From Macrothele yani (Eukaryota; Arthropoda; Arachnida; Araneae; Macrothelidae), in NCBI GenBank assembly GCA_039090855.1, contig CM077011.1, positions 29,789,001 through 29,853,000 on the forward strand: 64,000 bases of DNA, read 5' to 3'. Both the position numbers and the translations under genes were made by a program. Shown piece by piece: positions 1-11,418 of the stretch. Positions within the stretch are counted from its first letter, which is position 1, and each line of letters begins with the position of its first letter. The notes under the pieces were generated by a model. That model was not told the DNA's origin. It saw only the letters and a program-made list of their open reading frames with translations, and did no database searches.

Positions 1-505
1 AACAAATGATGACATTTACTTGGATACGATAGAAACTTTCGCTATACCCAGATCAAAAGATATGATGTCATTTTCCAACAAGACGGTACGACTGCGCATT
101 GGTCAACGTGTATACATAAGTGCCTAAATGAGCCTTTTCCCCAACAGATAGATTGGCCGTGGTGGTCCCATTCTGTGGCCTCCTCGCTCTCCAGATCTAA
201 CTTCATTGGATTATTTCATGTGGGATTAGGATCGTGTCTATAAGACGCCTTGTACTGATTTGCAGGAACTAAAGTAGCGTATCACAGCTGCTATTTAATT
301 AAATAACTCCTCAGATGCTTGCCAATACATGGCATGAAATTGAGTATCGCTTAGACGTACTACGAGCAACCAAGGGATCTCACATCGAAATTTATTAACT
401 TGTGCAGTTACATTGTAAGTTAATACAGTCAGTTTATTTCTGTCTGTTTAATGTTTTGTTTTATATAATTTTGTTATGTGTCCAATAATTCTCGGACACC
501 CTGTA
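1..505 (+). mobile_element. IS630/mariner-like transposon, 3' part, cut by window start
   Basis: Degenerate 3' half of a cut-and-paste transposon of the IS630-Tc1-mariner superfamily. Around 60-130 the plus strand reads YDVIFQQDGTTAHWS, the conserved block around the second catalytic Asp. It is followed by decayed text matching the family's tryptophan-rich PPRSPDLT region. Several frameshifts and stops make it non-functional. The right end near 490-505 reads GGACACCCTGTA, the typical terminal inverted repeat of these elements, followed by TA-rich sequence. The left end lies outside the window. Confidence 0.75.
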
Positions 506-2490
506 TATATACATTTTTGTAGCAAATAAATGCAACAGAATAAAAACAAGAATTTTATTTGTTGAGAAGGAAATAAGAAACTAAGACTTTTGAATCCAAA
601 AGATTTTGAAAACCGGTAGAAACAGTAAAGATTTTATGTGTGCAGCTCTGTGGAGCACCACATTAACAGGACCTGCAATTTTATGAGAGTTCCTAGTTAT
701 TTTTTTTTATGTGAAAAATACTTTTTTCTTTTTCATACATTAGCATGAGAAAGTATTGTAATCATGAAAAATTCGACTCCAAGATGTCAAAGGAAATGCA
801 AGTTGTGATGTACTTTGTACTTTGCACAAAAAAAGAGTAGTCATGACTACTTTCTATTTTTAAATAAATCCGGTACTTGTATGTACCTCTTATTTTTCCA
901 GTTTTTCAAAAAAATAAGATTTTCATTTCTAGAAACTTGTCTCCAGCCTCATTTATTTAGCACTGGTGGAGATAATGCTTCACTGGTGATGTGACTTCAT
1001 TGCTGATATTCAATCAGAATGGCGACACAAGAGGCCTGAAGGTTACATTGTGATTAAAATTTTCAAGGATTCACCCTTTCATGATGTACATTCTCGGAGA
1101 TTTGTTTCAATTCATTTATAGTGACAAACTGACAATGAGGGACAGAGAGGCCCCTTGAGATATATCAAATATGGCATCAGCCATCTTGATTGAAGTCCAT
1201 GGTAAAGTAAGGTTTAGAAATTACCAGATGATTATATTTATATTTGGTGTTTTCACTAACACGCTGCAAATTTTTTTTATTGGATTTTGCCATTTTTAAT
1301 GCGGCGGGGGGGGGGGGCAGGTTTGGTCTTTAGAAAAAAATTATCTTATCAGGAATTCAGGATGTTATTTTGGGTTCTGTATTAGGATTACAATTTATCT
1401 GTGGTTGACTTTATTACTATATATATACAGCTAAAAACAATTAGGGAATAGGGAATATCGTAGTTTTGTATTAAAACTGAGTGACAGAAAACTTTAGAGG
1501 TTGGAATAGGAACTACATACACTTAGTATGCTATGCAAAAAGAAAAATATGGCCAAAACAATTAGTAAATTTAAATTTAATAATTTTTGGGGAGACAAAT
1601 GTACAAAGGCATATTTATGATCATATCGTAAAAATGAAAATAAAGGTAAATTTCTCACTGAAAAACATGTACGGCAATTTGCATTGTATAAGCCACGAAT
1701 AAACGATTTAAAAAAAATAAAATAAAAAAAAGTTTTTGCTGCCGTTCAATTTGAAAAATAATCTGCAGGGTAATTGTGCTGGAGAGGGGCTATATAATTG
1801 GAAAAGGAACTCTCTCGGAAAAAAATTTCAGTCTAGGATTTGCACGAAGTGAAGAGGACGGAAAAGGGATGTCATAATGAAAGACCGGGAAAGCTGTAGG
1901 AAGGGGCGGCGGCAGTTATTTTGTCTTTGTATTGTCGGGAAAGACAAAATGCTGACTGTGCTTGTGCCCTCTCCTCATCAATTGGCCAATAAAAATGTAT
2001 GCACAGTGCTTGCTGCAGGAACCTAAACATGCACGCTTCATTTCAAAGTTCTATGTTCTGAATCTCGTGTACACTGTGCCTTGTATTTTAGTTTGTCCTT
2101 TGCCAGTTTGACCAAAGTCTTTGTTTCATTTCTTCGGACTCCGGGGTCTTTATGTGCCTAACTTTTCTGTCGAAAATTCCGCTTCTGGATCAACATTTGT
2201 GATATACAAGACCATATGGCTATTTTTTTCTTTTTCTTCTGAATGTCACAATCTGTGAATTATACGCCGGCACAGATTATACGAAAATAAAAAAAAAGTG
2301 CGATTTCCAGGGTCTGAGGATAAACGATGAAAATTATGATAATTCAGGAATTTGCGAGCCCCAGATGAAAAACAAAACAAAAAACGAGTACCTTTTTTTT
2401 TTTTTTGCCAGGACTGAGGGCAGAACATTTTTGGACAGAAGTGTACGACTTTGACATTATATATAGCCCCCTCCTCCCCGCAGGTTCAAT
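506..2490. other. Intergenic AT-rich sequence, no gene recognised
   Basis: No coding similarity, RNA gene or clear mobile element seen. A G-tract lies near 1304-1318. A 73-codon frame at 1481-1702 is AT-rich and shows no recognisable domain, so I do not call it a gene. Confidence 0.6.
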
Positions 2491-2519
2491 GTCTGGCCAC
2501 CAGATTTCAGAATATTTTT

Positions 2520-3045
2520 CTACCTCTGGTTGTTACAAATACCTTGTTCCTTCAAAATAATCAGGATGTACAGTAAAGCAAGACACGTCTGAGAAGAGAA
2601 CATTGCTCCATTAATTTCTTCTCTAATCAGCAGGGTCATGTGCTCAAAATCTGCAGGCAGCACGGTGGCATGCGGTTAAAGAAACACATACCATAGGTTG
2701 TCGAGCATACAGACCAACACTGTGTAGTCGGGTGCGAACAGTTTGAGTCGAAACATTTGTGTCAGTAGCCATATGGAGTTTGCATTGCAGAAGAGGGGCG
2801 CTCATACTCCGGTTTCTCCTGGCAGTCAGTGATAAAAACGATCCTCATTTCTTGAAGTTGCTTTCCTGTGACCTTGCCCTGGTCTTTGCCTTAAATTTTT
2901 GGTATCTGAAAACCAATTCCAAAATCTGGAAATCATGCTTCGAGACACTCCAATGGCGTCCGCTACTTGCGATTGGGTTTGACCAGCTTCTAAGTGACCG
3001 ATAGCCCTCAGGCTACAGATTCGGGCAAATCCTGTTCGGACATCA
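2520..3045 (-). pseudogene. Tc1-like transposase fragment (N-terminal half)
   Basis: Read on the minus strand from about 3040, the frame gives RAIGHLEAGQTQSQVADAIG, then VSRSMISRFWNWFSDTKNL and RQRPGQGHRKATSRNEDRF. This is the paired helix-turn-helix DNA-binding region of a Tc1 family transposase, including the GRPR-like linker (here GQGHRKAT). A stop follows near 2830 and later homology is broken by frameshifts down to about 2520. The DDE catalytic block is not recognisable. A possible terminal repeat (TTTGAGCAGTGTA, near 3275-3290) lies on the transposase 5' side; I could not find its partner. Confidence 0.75.
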
Positions 3046-3326
3046 CATTCAAAGCACGAGTCATTTTTATCCTGGACTAAACGATCATAAGATACAATTC
3101 ACTTTTCATTCGTTGACAGAAACATACCCTTTTTAACGTCCCACAATCAATTTTGCATACTGAGGTGTTTGGAAGTATGCAAAAGTTTCATTGTAATAAC
3201 TTTCATTCAATTTCTCTTAGCATACAAACAGTTGATGTCAGTAGTTCATATCTAAACCACGATATCTCCCAATAGTTTTGAGCAGTGTATTTTAAGCTAA
3301 CGGGAGGGGGGGGGGGGTAACAATGA

Positions 3327-3378
3327 CCTTAGTCAAACTCTGCATTAGCATTGGTGCTAATGCAGAGTTTGACTAAGG
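3327..3378. repeat. Perfect hairpin, 24-bp arms
   Basis: CCTTAGTCAAACTCTGCATT and 4 further bases are followed by a 4-base loop and then the exact reverse complement. It sits just after a G-tract (3305-3317). No poly-T follows the stem and no flanking mobile element is evident. Confidence 0.9.
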
Positions 3379-3727
3379 AATTTCTTAGATTTAAGCTTTT
3401 AACATAATGGCAACTCTACCTGAAAAAAAGAGGGATTTGCCAGGCTATTTGAGATAGCTATTGGCTGGAAAACAATGGCATCAACTTTAACTCTGAGTAA
3501 CAACTTACGTGTTTTTACAGAAATAAAATTTGACCACCCATAGAAATAAAGGGTTCGAAGTTGGGCCGCATCCCGGCGATTAAAAAATATTATCTAGCAT
3601 CCTGGCATGTAATAAATTTTAAACCCGTCACAGACTATGTAAAGAAATTAGGATGAAAGCACAAATTTGAACACAAAAATCAGCAAATGAAATTCTTAAT
3701 GGATTAAGTTGATGAATGATTAGCAGC

Positions 3728-3893
3728 TGGGACAGGAAATATATAGGAGGCAGGAGTATGGTGTCAGAATTCTTGTTAAATCACCTACAATTGTAACAGT
3801 GCTAGCTAAATAATTTTCTGGCGCCCATGTGGTCTGCAGGTGAAATTGATCATTCCACGACTTGTGCCTCGTTCTCCAAAACCAGTTGTCAGA
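3728..3893 (+). repeat. Dispersed repeat R1, copy 1
   Basis: Shares a long, gapped match with 6516-6660 (for example GCAGGAG, then CTGGCRCCCAYGTGGTCTG, then CTCGTTCTCCAAAAC). Both copies are in the same orientation about 2.8 kb apart. Function unknown. Confidence 0.6.
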
Positions 3894-4185
3894 GCAGGGG
3901 TGTTTGGTGGGCTAAAGGAGGTTGGAGTATTTGGAACTTTTTGGTCCCCAACAAAACTAGTAGAGCCCACACCTGTTTTACTGAGGACTGAAAACTTTGT
4001 GTGGGTAAAAAAGTTCCAAAAAGCGCAAATTGAAGAAATAATTTGCATTATTCATATTAAATTTAGGGCTTCCATTGTCTAGAAATCCTAAATCTTTTCT
4101 TCTACCTACAGAGATTGGATGTTTTTTCTTCAAGTTTCTCTCATAAATTTGAATCTATTTTCATGTGTGCTCTTTGGCACCCATT

Positions 4186-4412
4186 TTCAATAGGGTTCGT
4201 CCCCAGGTGATCCCCTATGACATACTAAAATTTCATCGAAATCGAACCATATTTACGCAAGTTATGACGCATAATGGCAATGGAATGCATCCTGCTCCTA
4301 TGTTGTGACCTTTGACCCCATTTCCAATAGGGTTCGTCCCCAGTGGTCCCCTACCACATACTAAAATTTCACTGAAATCGAAATATAATTACGCAAGTTA
4401 TGATGCATTTTA
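4186..4412 (-). repeat. Fragment of the ~146-bp unit repeat family (about 1.5 units)
   Basis: Contains two copies of the block AATAGGGTTCGTCCCCAG, then CATACTAAAATTTCA, then ACGCAAGTTATGAYGCAT. These match, in reverse orientation, the tandem units at 23.4-25.9 kb and match the orientation at 42.4-43 kb. It carries one exact TGACCTTTGACCCC at 4306-4319. It is a truncated piece without the terminal repeats seen in the other two copies. Confidence 0.75.
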
Positions 4413-4420
4413 GAAAGATG

Positions 4421-4903
4421 TGATAAAGTTGATACTAAATTACAAAAGCCATCACTAGATTTGTTAACTGGACGTAACCTTCTGTCATTATCCCATTTCA
4501 TTGCCAATGAAAGAAATAATTTTGAAAAATATGAAGAAATAGATAAAACATTAAGTGAAAAATCTTCTGGAAGTTTTGTCTAATCACAATTAAAAAATAT
4601 GCACATGGCAATAACCGTAATGAAACTATTCTTCAAGGACAGAAAAAATGTGAAGTAGAAACATTTAATGTGATTATTGATCAGTTGGATAACAAATGTC
4701 TGTTAGCTTATAAAAAAATTCAATTTCCATTTCATTTCTTAGTTAACTGTCAACTAAATTTCTCTAAATAACTGTTTAGATTTTCACAGTGAGGATTTGG
4801 ATGAATCTTTACATTGTAAAATTTCACAGTTCTATGACTTTATCAAGTGTGAATGTAGCTACTGCACAAAAAAAAAAAAATGTTCTTGTCAAGACATTGC
4901 AAA

Positions 4904-4935
<32 letters not shown>

Positions 4936-5127
4936 GATATTTTCCCAAATGTACATTCACCGTATTAAAACTACACTTGGTAAAAAATAACTTGTGATTG
5001 ACAATGCTTCAACAAAGGCTTAACAGTCTTGCTATCATGTCATTAGAGCATGATATTGCTCAGCAGTTAGTTTGACGATGTTGTGCACTTCTTCACAAAC
5101 CTCAAAGCAAAAAAAGACATTTTAAAG
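4421..5127 (+). pseudogene. hAT-type transposase remnant (C-terminal half)
   Basis: Decayed coding sequence on the plus strand, in several frames. Around 4660-4700 it reads VETFNVIIDQLDN, and around 5002-5067 it reads MLQQRLNSLAIMSLEHDIAQ. The second block is like the hAT C-terminal dimerisation region, where RL..LA..S.EHDIA is typical of transposases related to ZMYM1-like proteins. The stretch between contains stops, an A-run (4867-4880) and a CA/TA microsatellite. No N-terminal zinc-finger part was found and no terminal repeats were identified. Confidence 0.6.
4905..4935. repeat. (CA)n(TA)n microsatellite
   Basis: Short run of CA repeats passing into TA repeats, inside the hAT remnant. Confidence 0.9.
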
Positions 5128-5160
5128 ACGAACGCCTGAACTTTTTTCTTTTATTGGAGG

Positions 5161-5380
5161 TTTTTTTTTTTTGATTGGACGTTTAACGACCACCGTGAGC
5201 AACTCAATGGGCTATAAGCAGTCGCCCGTCGCTAATTTAGGGTCACTGGTTCCAGGGAAGGGAAAGAGCCAGTGCTGTAAGACAAACACAATATCCATGA
5301 CTCGCCGTCATTCGAACCCGGACCCCTTCCGGACGAATGATCAGAGGCCATTGCTTAGACCACTGCGCCACCGGGGCGGC
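5161..5380 (-). mobile_element. tRNA-derived SINE, family S1, copy 1 of a dimer
   Basis: On the minus strand the element starts GCCGCCCCGGTGGCGCAGTG, has a B-box-like GGTTCGAATGACGGCGAG region (decayed compared with GGTTCGAATCC), a body, and ends CGTTAAACGTCCAATC followed by an A tail (poly-T at 5161-5172). The head has the A- and B-box arrangement of a tRNA gene, so transcription by Pol III is expected for the family. It abuts a second copy head to tail. Reading frames across it are antisense noise. Confidence 0.9.
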
Positions 5381-5381
5381 C

Positions 5382-5590
5382 TTATTGGAGGTTTAACGAC
5401 CACCGTGAGCAACTCAATGGGCTATAAGTGGTCGCCCGTCCCTAATTTAGGGTCACTGGTTCCAGGGAAGGGAGAGAGCCAGTGCCGTAAGACAAACACA
5501 ACATCCATGCCTCACCGGGATTCGAACCCGGACCCCTTTCGGACGAATGATCAGAGGTCATCGCTTAGACCACTGCACAACCGGGGCGGC
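5382..5590 (-). mobile_element. tRNA-derived SINE, family S1, copy 2 of a dimer
   Basis: Near-complete copy in the same orientation as its neighbour. It has the head GCCGCCCCGG, the B box GGTTCGAATCC and the 3' end TTAAACCTCCAATAA. It lacks a long A tail because it joins copy 1 directly, so the pair probably moved or formed as a dimer. The same flanking sequence without SINEs occurs at 6183-6290. Confidence 0.9.
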
Positions 5591-6182
5591 AAACTTTTGT
5601 TTTTGTGCATTCATTTTTCATTTATGTTGTCTACACTTGATTCAATGTTTGAATTTTCTTTAGTATAAAATTTTTTGTAAGATATGTGGACACTTAAGAT
5701 TTTGGGGTATACTAGCAATGTTTATTTCTTGCACAGTACACCTGAAGTGATTTTTTTGAGGGGTTTTTCTTAGCTCACGAAGCAGTTCTAATGTAATTAC
5801 TGCCTAGCATAAGTGACCTGTTTGTAAAACTTTCTACGTGCAATTGTGTTTGCATTGAAATACACCTTTTGGGGTACTCATTTTATAAATAAAACAAACA
5901 GATATTGGTACTGCTATTAAGTTTACGCGACACGCCTCGAGTTGTGCGTTGGGCATGAGTTGAGTGATATTTCTGTCATTTTTTTATAATTTTACAGAAA
6001 ACACTGGCAGTTATTACTACACAAATACCTGTGTATTGATATATTTCAACTAATTTTTAAGAAATTGATTGATTCTGATAAATTTCTATCTTACCACAGA
6101 TGAGGTATACACACTGCTCACATGAGATTTCTTCAATGTGTTAGTTTGCAGAAAAAATTGTTTCAGCATCTTTAAACAGACA

Positions 6183-6290
6183 TTTTAAAGACAAACTCCT
6201 GAACTATGTGTGAACTTCTGTTTTTGTGCATTCATTTCAAATTTTTGTTATCTATACTTGATTCAATGTTTGCATTTCTTTAGGAATAAA
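6183..6290 (+). repeat. Second copy of the sequence flanking the SINE dimer (empty site)
   Basis: The blocks CATTTTAAAGACRAACKCCT and GTTTTTGTGCATTCATTT, then CTTGATTCAATGTTTG, flank the SINE dimer at 5117-5150 and 5591-5665. Here they lie together. This region is therefore a related duplicate that never received the dimer. Confidence 0.7.
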
Positions 6291-6515
6291 TATTAAAAAT
6301 AATACATTTCCTTATGTCTGCAAACACATAAGATGTATTTTACAAAGCCTTTACATATATAAAGGAAATAGGTATCCAACATATGTACAAGACATACATA
6401 TCTATCGTATAGTCAATAGGACATTCGTATTTTACAAGCACTTGTGACCAGAAATAGGAGCCACAAAATATTCAGTAACCCAGATTTCAAAAAACGCTGT
6501 CTGGCACTGAAAAAA

Positions 6516-6660
6516 AAAAAAAAAAGGAAGGAAGCAGGAGCATAGTGTTAGAATTTTTAGCACTTGCGAATGCTAAATAAAAATTTCCTGGCACCCACGT
6601 GGTCTGGGTAAAATTGACCATTATACAATTTGTACCTCGTTCTCCAAAACTAGTTGTCAC
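6516..6660 (+). repeat. Dispersed repeat R1, copy 2
   Basis: Partner of 3728-3893, in the same orientation. It follows an A-run at 6509-6524. Confidence 0.6.
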
Positions 6661-6757
6661 CTAGTCACAGGACAAGCGAGGAAAATTAGTTAGCAACTGC
6701 ATTCGTTTACTGAACTTGTTCGGCCTAACAAATAATTTGAACGAAATACATGAAATA

Positions 6758-6803
6758 TTTTTTTTTTTTTGAGTGGAGGTTTAACGACCACCGTGAGCAA
6801 CTC
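6758..6803 (-). mobile_element. SINE S1, heavily 5'-truncated
   Basis: Only the last ~30 bases of the SINE and its A tail remain. They are flanked on both sides by ATACATGAAATA (6746-6757 and 6804-6815), a 12-bp target duplication showing that this stub is a true retrotransposition event. Confidence 0.85.
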
Positions 6804-7030
6804 ATACATGAAATAAAACATCAAACTTGTTTCAATTGTTACCAAAACCACTTAATACTAACATTCTCATCATAATGCACTGTGACTTACACAAAACAAA
6901 AAAATACTTACCGAAAATAAATGCTGCGGTGCTTATTTAGTAACATAGAATCCTTATTTTGTGTATAGAGAGACCTCCATCGATTCGTACCAACATGGCG
7001 TCCGCGACCAGCCCGTTGCCATTCGACAGC

Positions 7031-7198
7031 ACGTAAAAAAACAGGTATTACACCGCAATGGTTAAAACAGTTTAAACACCGTGAACATGTTGTTTATCTA
7101 CCGAAAATTTACGGTTCATCGCCCGTTGGCGTGCTTACGGTCTGTAAACCGTTTTAATACAGTTGAAACACCGAGAATTCACAGCAATTTTTTACAGT
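7031..7198. mobile_element. Possible small terminal-inverted-repeat element
   Basis: Starts near CACGTAAAAAAACAGG and ends near CAATTTTTTACAGTG, giving imperfect inverted ends, with ACACCG-type inverted motifs inside. A related end (TTTTTTTACAGTG) closes the split element at 18845. No target duplication was confirmed, so this is tentative. Confidence 0.3.
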
Positions 7199-7851
7199 GT
7201 AGCTAACCTGTTCAACCATTAATAAAAAACATCTCCTTTTCCACACTTCCACTCTCTCCTCCTTATGCAATTAACCAGTGTATTTTCTAAATGCGGAGTG
7301 GTTGGAAAGGTTTCAAAATCGCTTTATTCTAATTTATCATAAGAAAACATAAGAGGGAGACGTACAGTATTGGGCGTCTCACTGGGAAATAATACAAAAC
7401 TGTTAAAAACATGATGGTATATACACTGCAATGACAATGGGGATGAATAACAAATGCTGCAAGCAAAGCTTATTGAATAAAAATTGCAGAAGTGACAAAG
7501 AGAAACACATCGTGTCACATGACATTGGCTGGGCATGATTTACAGGATAACACAGGCGAAACAATAGTACACAATTAGAAAAAGAACAGCACAAACACCG
7601 CCGTGAAGGTAAAACATTACATACATGAGATAAAAACACAGCGTGCACAATTGTGCAAGTTATTTAACGAGGGCACCAAAGCAACATAATACAGGCGGGG
7701 TGAAAGTAAGTAATGTACACGAGTAAGCATGAAAATACACTGAGATGGCATTAGCATTCACAATTCAACGGTAGCGTGGATTGCACGAGTCGTAGAGTGG
7801 AGGAGGGCCACCAGGGTGCCACGGAACTCAGCAAAGGAGGTGTAGAAAGTC

Positions 7852-8655
7852 CTAGGGTACTGCTAGGTGTAGCAGTCCAGAATCAATCGCAAACCATGGA
7901 GCGGCCGGCGCCCAGGTAGCATAGAAGGTGGCTTCTCGACGACTGGAAGAAGCCGACTGGTACTCCAGGCGGAGTCGAGAAAGCAATCGATCTTGAAAAT
8001 GGCACAAAAGTGCTGCGCTGGCCTGGTGTAAAGAGACCGGCGAGGAAATGCTGCGGAGTTGTTGAAGGTATACGTAAATAACGTGTTTAACCAGCACGAA
8101 AAGATAGGCACATACTGAAGGAAGAGTTGTAGGTGGATGAGCCCGCAGAAGAAGATGTCTGTAGGCAGTGAACGGAAGATCTTGAGAACAAGAGCGACTG
8201 GCAATCCGGAAAGCCTGGTGGAGGAGAGGCATCAGGATGGGACAGTAAAGGTAGACGTGAGAAACGTCTGCCTCCTGTGCGCAGAAGGAGCAGAGAGGGG
8301 AGGAGAGAAGAGACATGCGAAAGAGAAAATACGGAACAGGGAGGCGATTATGCAAAAAGAGCCAGTGGGTATTAATTTCAAGAGGGGCAGATAAGGGTGA
8401 GCGGGCAGCGGCCCAGACAAGAGGAAGAGAAGCAGGGGGAACCTCCAGAATAGAAATCGGTGAAGGGGTGGCAAGGTGCACTAGAAAACGATAAAGAGAT
8501 TTAGAGGAGAGAGAGGAGAGAGGAAGAACCGAGTTTGTGAGTCGGAGGAAAAACGGCAGCGGAAGAGGGGCAGAAAAGACAGAGACGAGACCGGTGGGGG
8601 AGACAAGATCAGGGAAAAGCGAAAGAAGTGCAGTTAGCAGAGAGTCATAGACCAA
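7852..8655 (-). pseudogene. LINE ORF2, C-terminal segment with zinc knuckle
   Basis: A 267-codon frame in line with the 3' end of the LINE. It contains CSFCAQEADVSHVYLYC, a C-x2-C-x7-H-x4-C knuckle typical of the ORF2 C terminus, preceded by a region with SPLEINTHWLFLHNRLPV. The stretch 8656-8896 between this and the RT frame is coding-like but frameshifted. Confidence 0.75.
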
Positions 8656-8896
8656 ATGGGCGGATGGGGATGAGAGAATAGCAGGGGGGAGGCCAGAGAA
8701 AGGGCGCCAGGATAGATCCGAGTTAGTGAGATCTTGTACAGTTACTACACCTGCTCGGAGCCAAGAGGGGAATGAAAAACAGGGGAGATGGGGGGATGAA
8801 CAAAGGAGTTGAAGAAGAGGGGTTCAGAAAGAAGCTCTAGAGTTGAAGAGGGAGGGGAGCGAATGAGGGGGGAGAGAGCGAAGGTGAATGAGGGCT

Positions 8897-10153
8897 TCAG
8901 AATATGCAGGTGGGAGTTTGGAGGGGGAAAGGACAGCAATCCATGAGAACTAAAGAAAGAAAGGAGAAATGTGGGTTACGCAAGGAGGCAAGAACGTCAC
9001 GTACCTGAACTGCGGAAGCCACTGGAGCCGTGAAAAGGTGAATGAAGTTGATCACTCGGCTTGCTTTGTAGCACAGCGGGACATCAGGTAGGCCAGCACC
9101 ACCATAGGAGGGAGGAGCACAGAGCTTGTGGACGTTAATCCAGTGATGACCCGCCCACATTACTCGAGTAAGGCAGCGTGTAACCTCCTGGAGACAGAAA
9201 AGCGGGGTCGTAGATGCAATCCAAGAATGCTTGCAGATGGACAGAAGGTATGTCCTGGTGAGATTTGCACGCTGGTAGTAGGACGTACAGAACTGCGCAC
9301 GACACCAGAATGCAGCTGTGCGGAGGAGGCGAGGATGGAGTTCCGAGCGAGTTGCACTGGATGTAGCTTGTGGTGCACCTAAGTGCACACCCAGGAAGCG
9401 TTGGGTAGTGGATGACCATGTGGCCCCCCATGGAGCATCCAAGCGATTGGACCACGACCCGCACCACAATCCAGTGCTCTTAGACGTATTCAGTTCAGCT
9501 GCAGAACATGAAGCATATGCGGAGAACAAACGACTAAGCAGTTGGAACTGTGAGTCACTACGAATGCAGACGGTGATGTCATCTGCATAAGCAGAGTAAA
9601 TGACTGAGTGATGCCGTGAGCTGGCAACTGGTGGTGGAAGTTGTGCTAGAAGAGATGTTTGCAGAGAGCGTAGAAAAGGCTCGACGGCAATCGCAAACAG
9701 TTGACCAGAAAGCGGGCAGCCCTGACGAACTCCCCGCTTGAAGGGAACATGTGCTGTGAGAAAAGATGCCGTCTTAACATGGAAAACGGCGTCCCGGTAG
9801 AGGGAGAGAAGAACGGAGACAAATTGTGGAGGAAAGCCAAAGTGTAGCAGGGTTTGTGTTAAATAGGCGTGTGAGATATTATCGAAAGCGGAACGGAGGT
9901 CTAAGGAAAGGAGAGCAAGAGGTTCAGAATGAGTCTTGGCAAGATGAATGAGATCGCGAAGAAGTTGAACATTGGAGGAAAGAGAACGGCCAGGAACAGT
10001 ATAGGTTTGAGAGTCAGCAAGGATGTGAGGGAGGATGGAGTTTAGTCGACGGGAAAGAAGCTTAGTATAGAGTTTATAATCTTGATTGGGAAGAGAAATG
10101 GGGCGCCAATTTCCCAAGTCAAGAGGGTCACCCTTCTTGGGAAATAGGACCAC
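8897..10153 (-). pseudogene. LINE ORF2, reverse transcriptase segment
   Basis: A 418-codon open frame continuing the polyprotein after a frameshift. It shows PKKGDPLDLGNWRPISL (residues 5-21), motif A LLSLDLRSAFDN (81-92), motif B RGVRQGCPLSG (140-150) and the catalytic YADD at 189-192 (nucleotides 9589-9578). All core RT motifs appear intact. The wording of motif B plus EPFLRSL after it is typical of the Tx1/L1 lineage. The frame ends at a stop near 8897, before the expected end of ORF2. Confidence 0.9.
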
Positions 10154-11418
10154 ATGTGCGTCCGTGAAACTCCTCGGGAGGGGGAGCAGTTAAATGCAGC
10201 AGAAAAAGCGGAGAGGAGAAAAGGCAACAAAAGAGGCAAGAAGGCACGGTAAAAAGGAAAAGAGAGGCCGTCCGGACCCGGAGCGGCATGGGGGTTAAGG
10301 GAAGAGAAGGTGTCGGACACCTCCGTGGATGTGGGTGCAAGAGACAGGGTGTGAGCAAGATGAGACGGAACTTGAGGTAGGTTATTGAGAAGATGGGGGA
10401 GAGCAGAGGGAGAAGGGGGAGGAGTTTCACTGAACTTGGTGGTATAGAACTGACGAACGTGAGAGCAAATCGCTGCCGAATCGGATGTGATTTCGCCAGA
10501 GGGGAGGCGAAGATGACGAAGCGAGGTAGAAGACTTACGTGCAGATTCCATTGATGTTAGAAAATCATAGGTGCATTCCTCCGGATTGAGATGTTTAATG
10601 CGCAGACGTAAAAGTGCTTGCTGCGCAAGAGGTTTCAGCAAAGCCTGGAGCTCCGCCTGATATGCTGGAAAAAGCGGATCTGATAACCCAATCATTGTGA
10701 GCATCTGCCTGGCGTGATCGAGGCGCATCTGACTAGAAGTCTTCATGGTGAAGGAAAGTTGCTTGATATGTAAGAGGAGCTGATGCTTGACACGAAGCCA
10801 ACACGTCAAGGTACAGGGCGCGGAATGCAACCCTGCGTGCCGAGCAGCGAGAAAAGAACGGACAGAGGCACAAAATTCAGGATCAGTGAGAAGATTGGAG
10901 TCAAATGTCCACGGACGTACAGTCCGAGGGAGTGACGCCGCAACAAACACTGTGAGGGTGACCGTGCAGTGGTCTGAGGAAGCAGTAGGTTGATGTTGCA
11001 ACTCGGTAATAGACGCAAGAAGCGGTGTGGAAACGTAAACCCGATCCAAGCGTGCAGTTGATGGAAGCTGACTCCCAGGCGAGCGCCACGTGTGTGAGGT
11101 CTCTTGTGGATGAAGGCGCCTATAAGCATCGGTGAAGGAGAAATCAGCAACAAGGTCATGGAGTAGTGCGACGAGATCCGTCCGACGCTCTCGTGACGAA
11201 GGAGAGCGATCCAGAGCCGGGTCAAGGGTGCAATTGAAGTCTCCACCCAAGAGCACACGATCCGAAGGTGAGACTTTCGAGAGAGCTTTACGGAGTTTGG
11301 TGAACAAGATGGATAAATGAATAGAGGTGCATGGAATATACACATTAAAGATGTGAAATCGAGCTCCGCCAACTGTGAAGGAGACTTGCTGGAGTAAATC
11401 TCGGCATAAGTTCTGCAC
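10042..11418 (-). pseudogene. LINE ORF2, endonuclease and linker segment
   Basis: A 458-codon open frame. Residues ~55-65 read VLLGGDFNCTLD, the GDFN block of exonuclease-endonuclease-phosphatase nucleases. Around residue 145 there is SSDHCTVTL, the catalytic SDH block. The nuclease nicks target DNA for priming. The start of the domain (the N..G and QE blocks) is missing, so the Met is only the first in frame after truncation. Around residue 370 is APGPDGLSFPFYRAF, the sequence leading into the RT domain. The correct reading then shifts to the next frame near 10150. Confidence 0.85.

Noticed and set aside
5171..5668. 165-codon open frame
   Set aside because: It runs antisense through both SINE S1 copies and repeats the same peptide twice; it is explained by the SINE dimer.
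8137..8394. Plus-strand 85-codon frame and other plus-strand frames at 9.1-9.6 and 10.8-11.3 kb
   Set aside because: Antisense shadows of the LINE; no domain on the plus strand.
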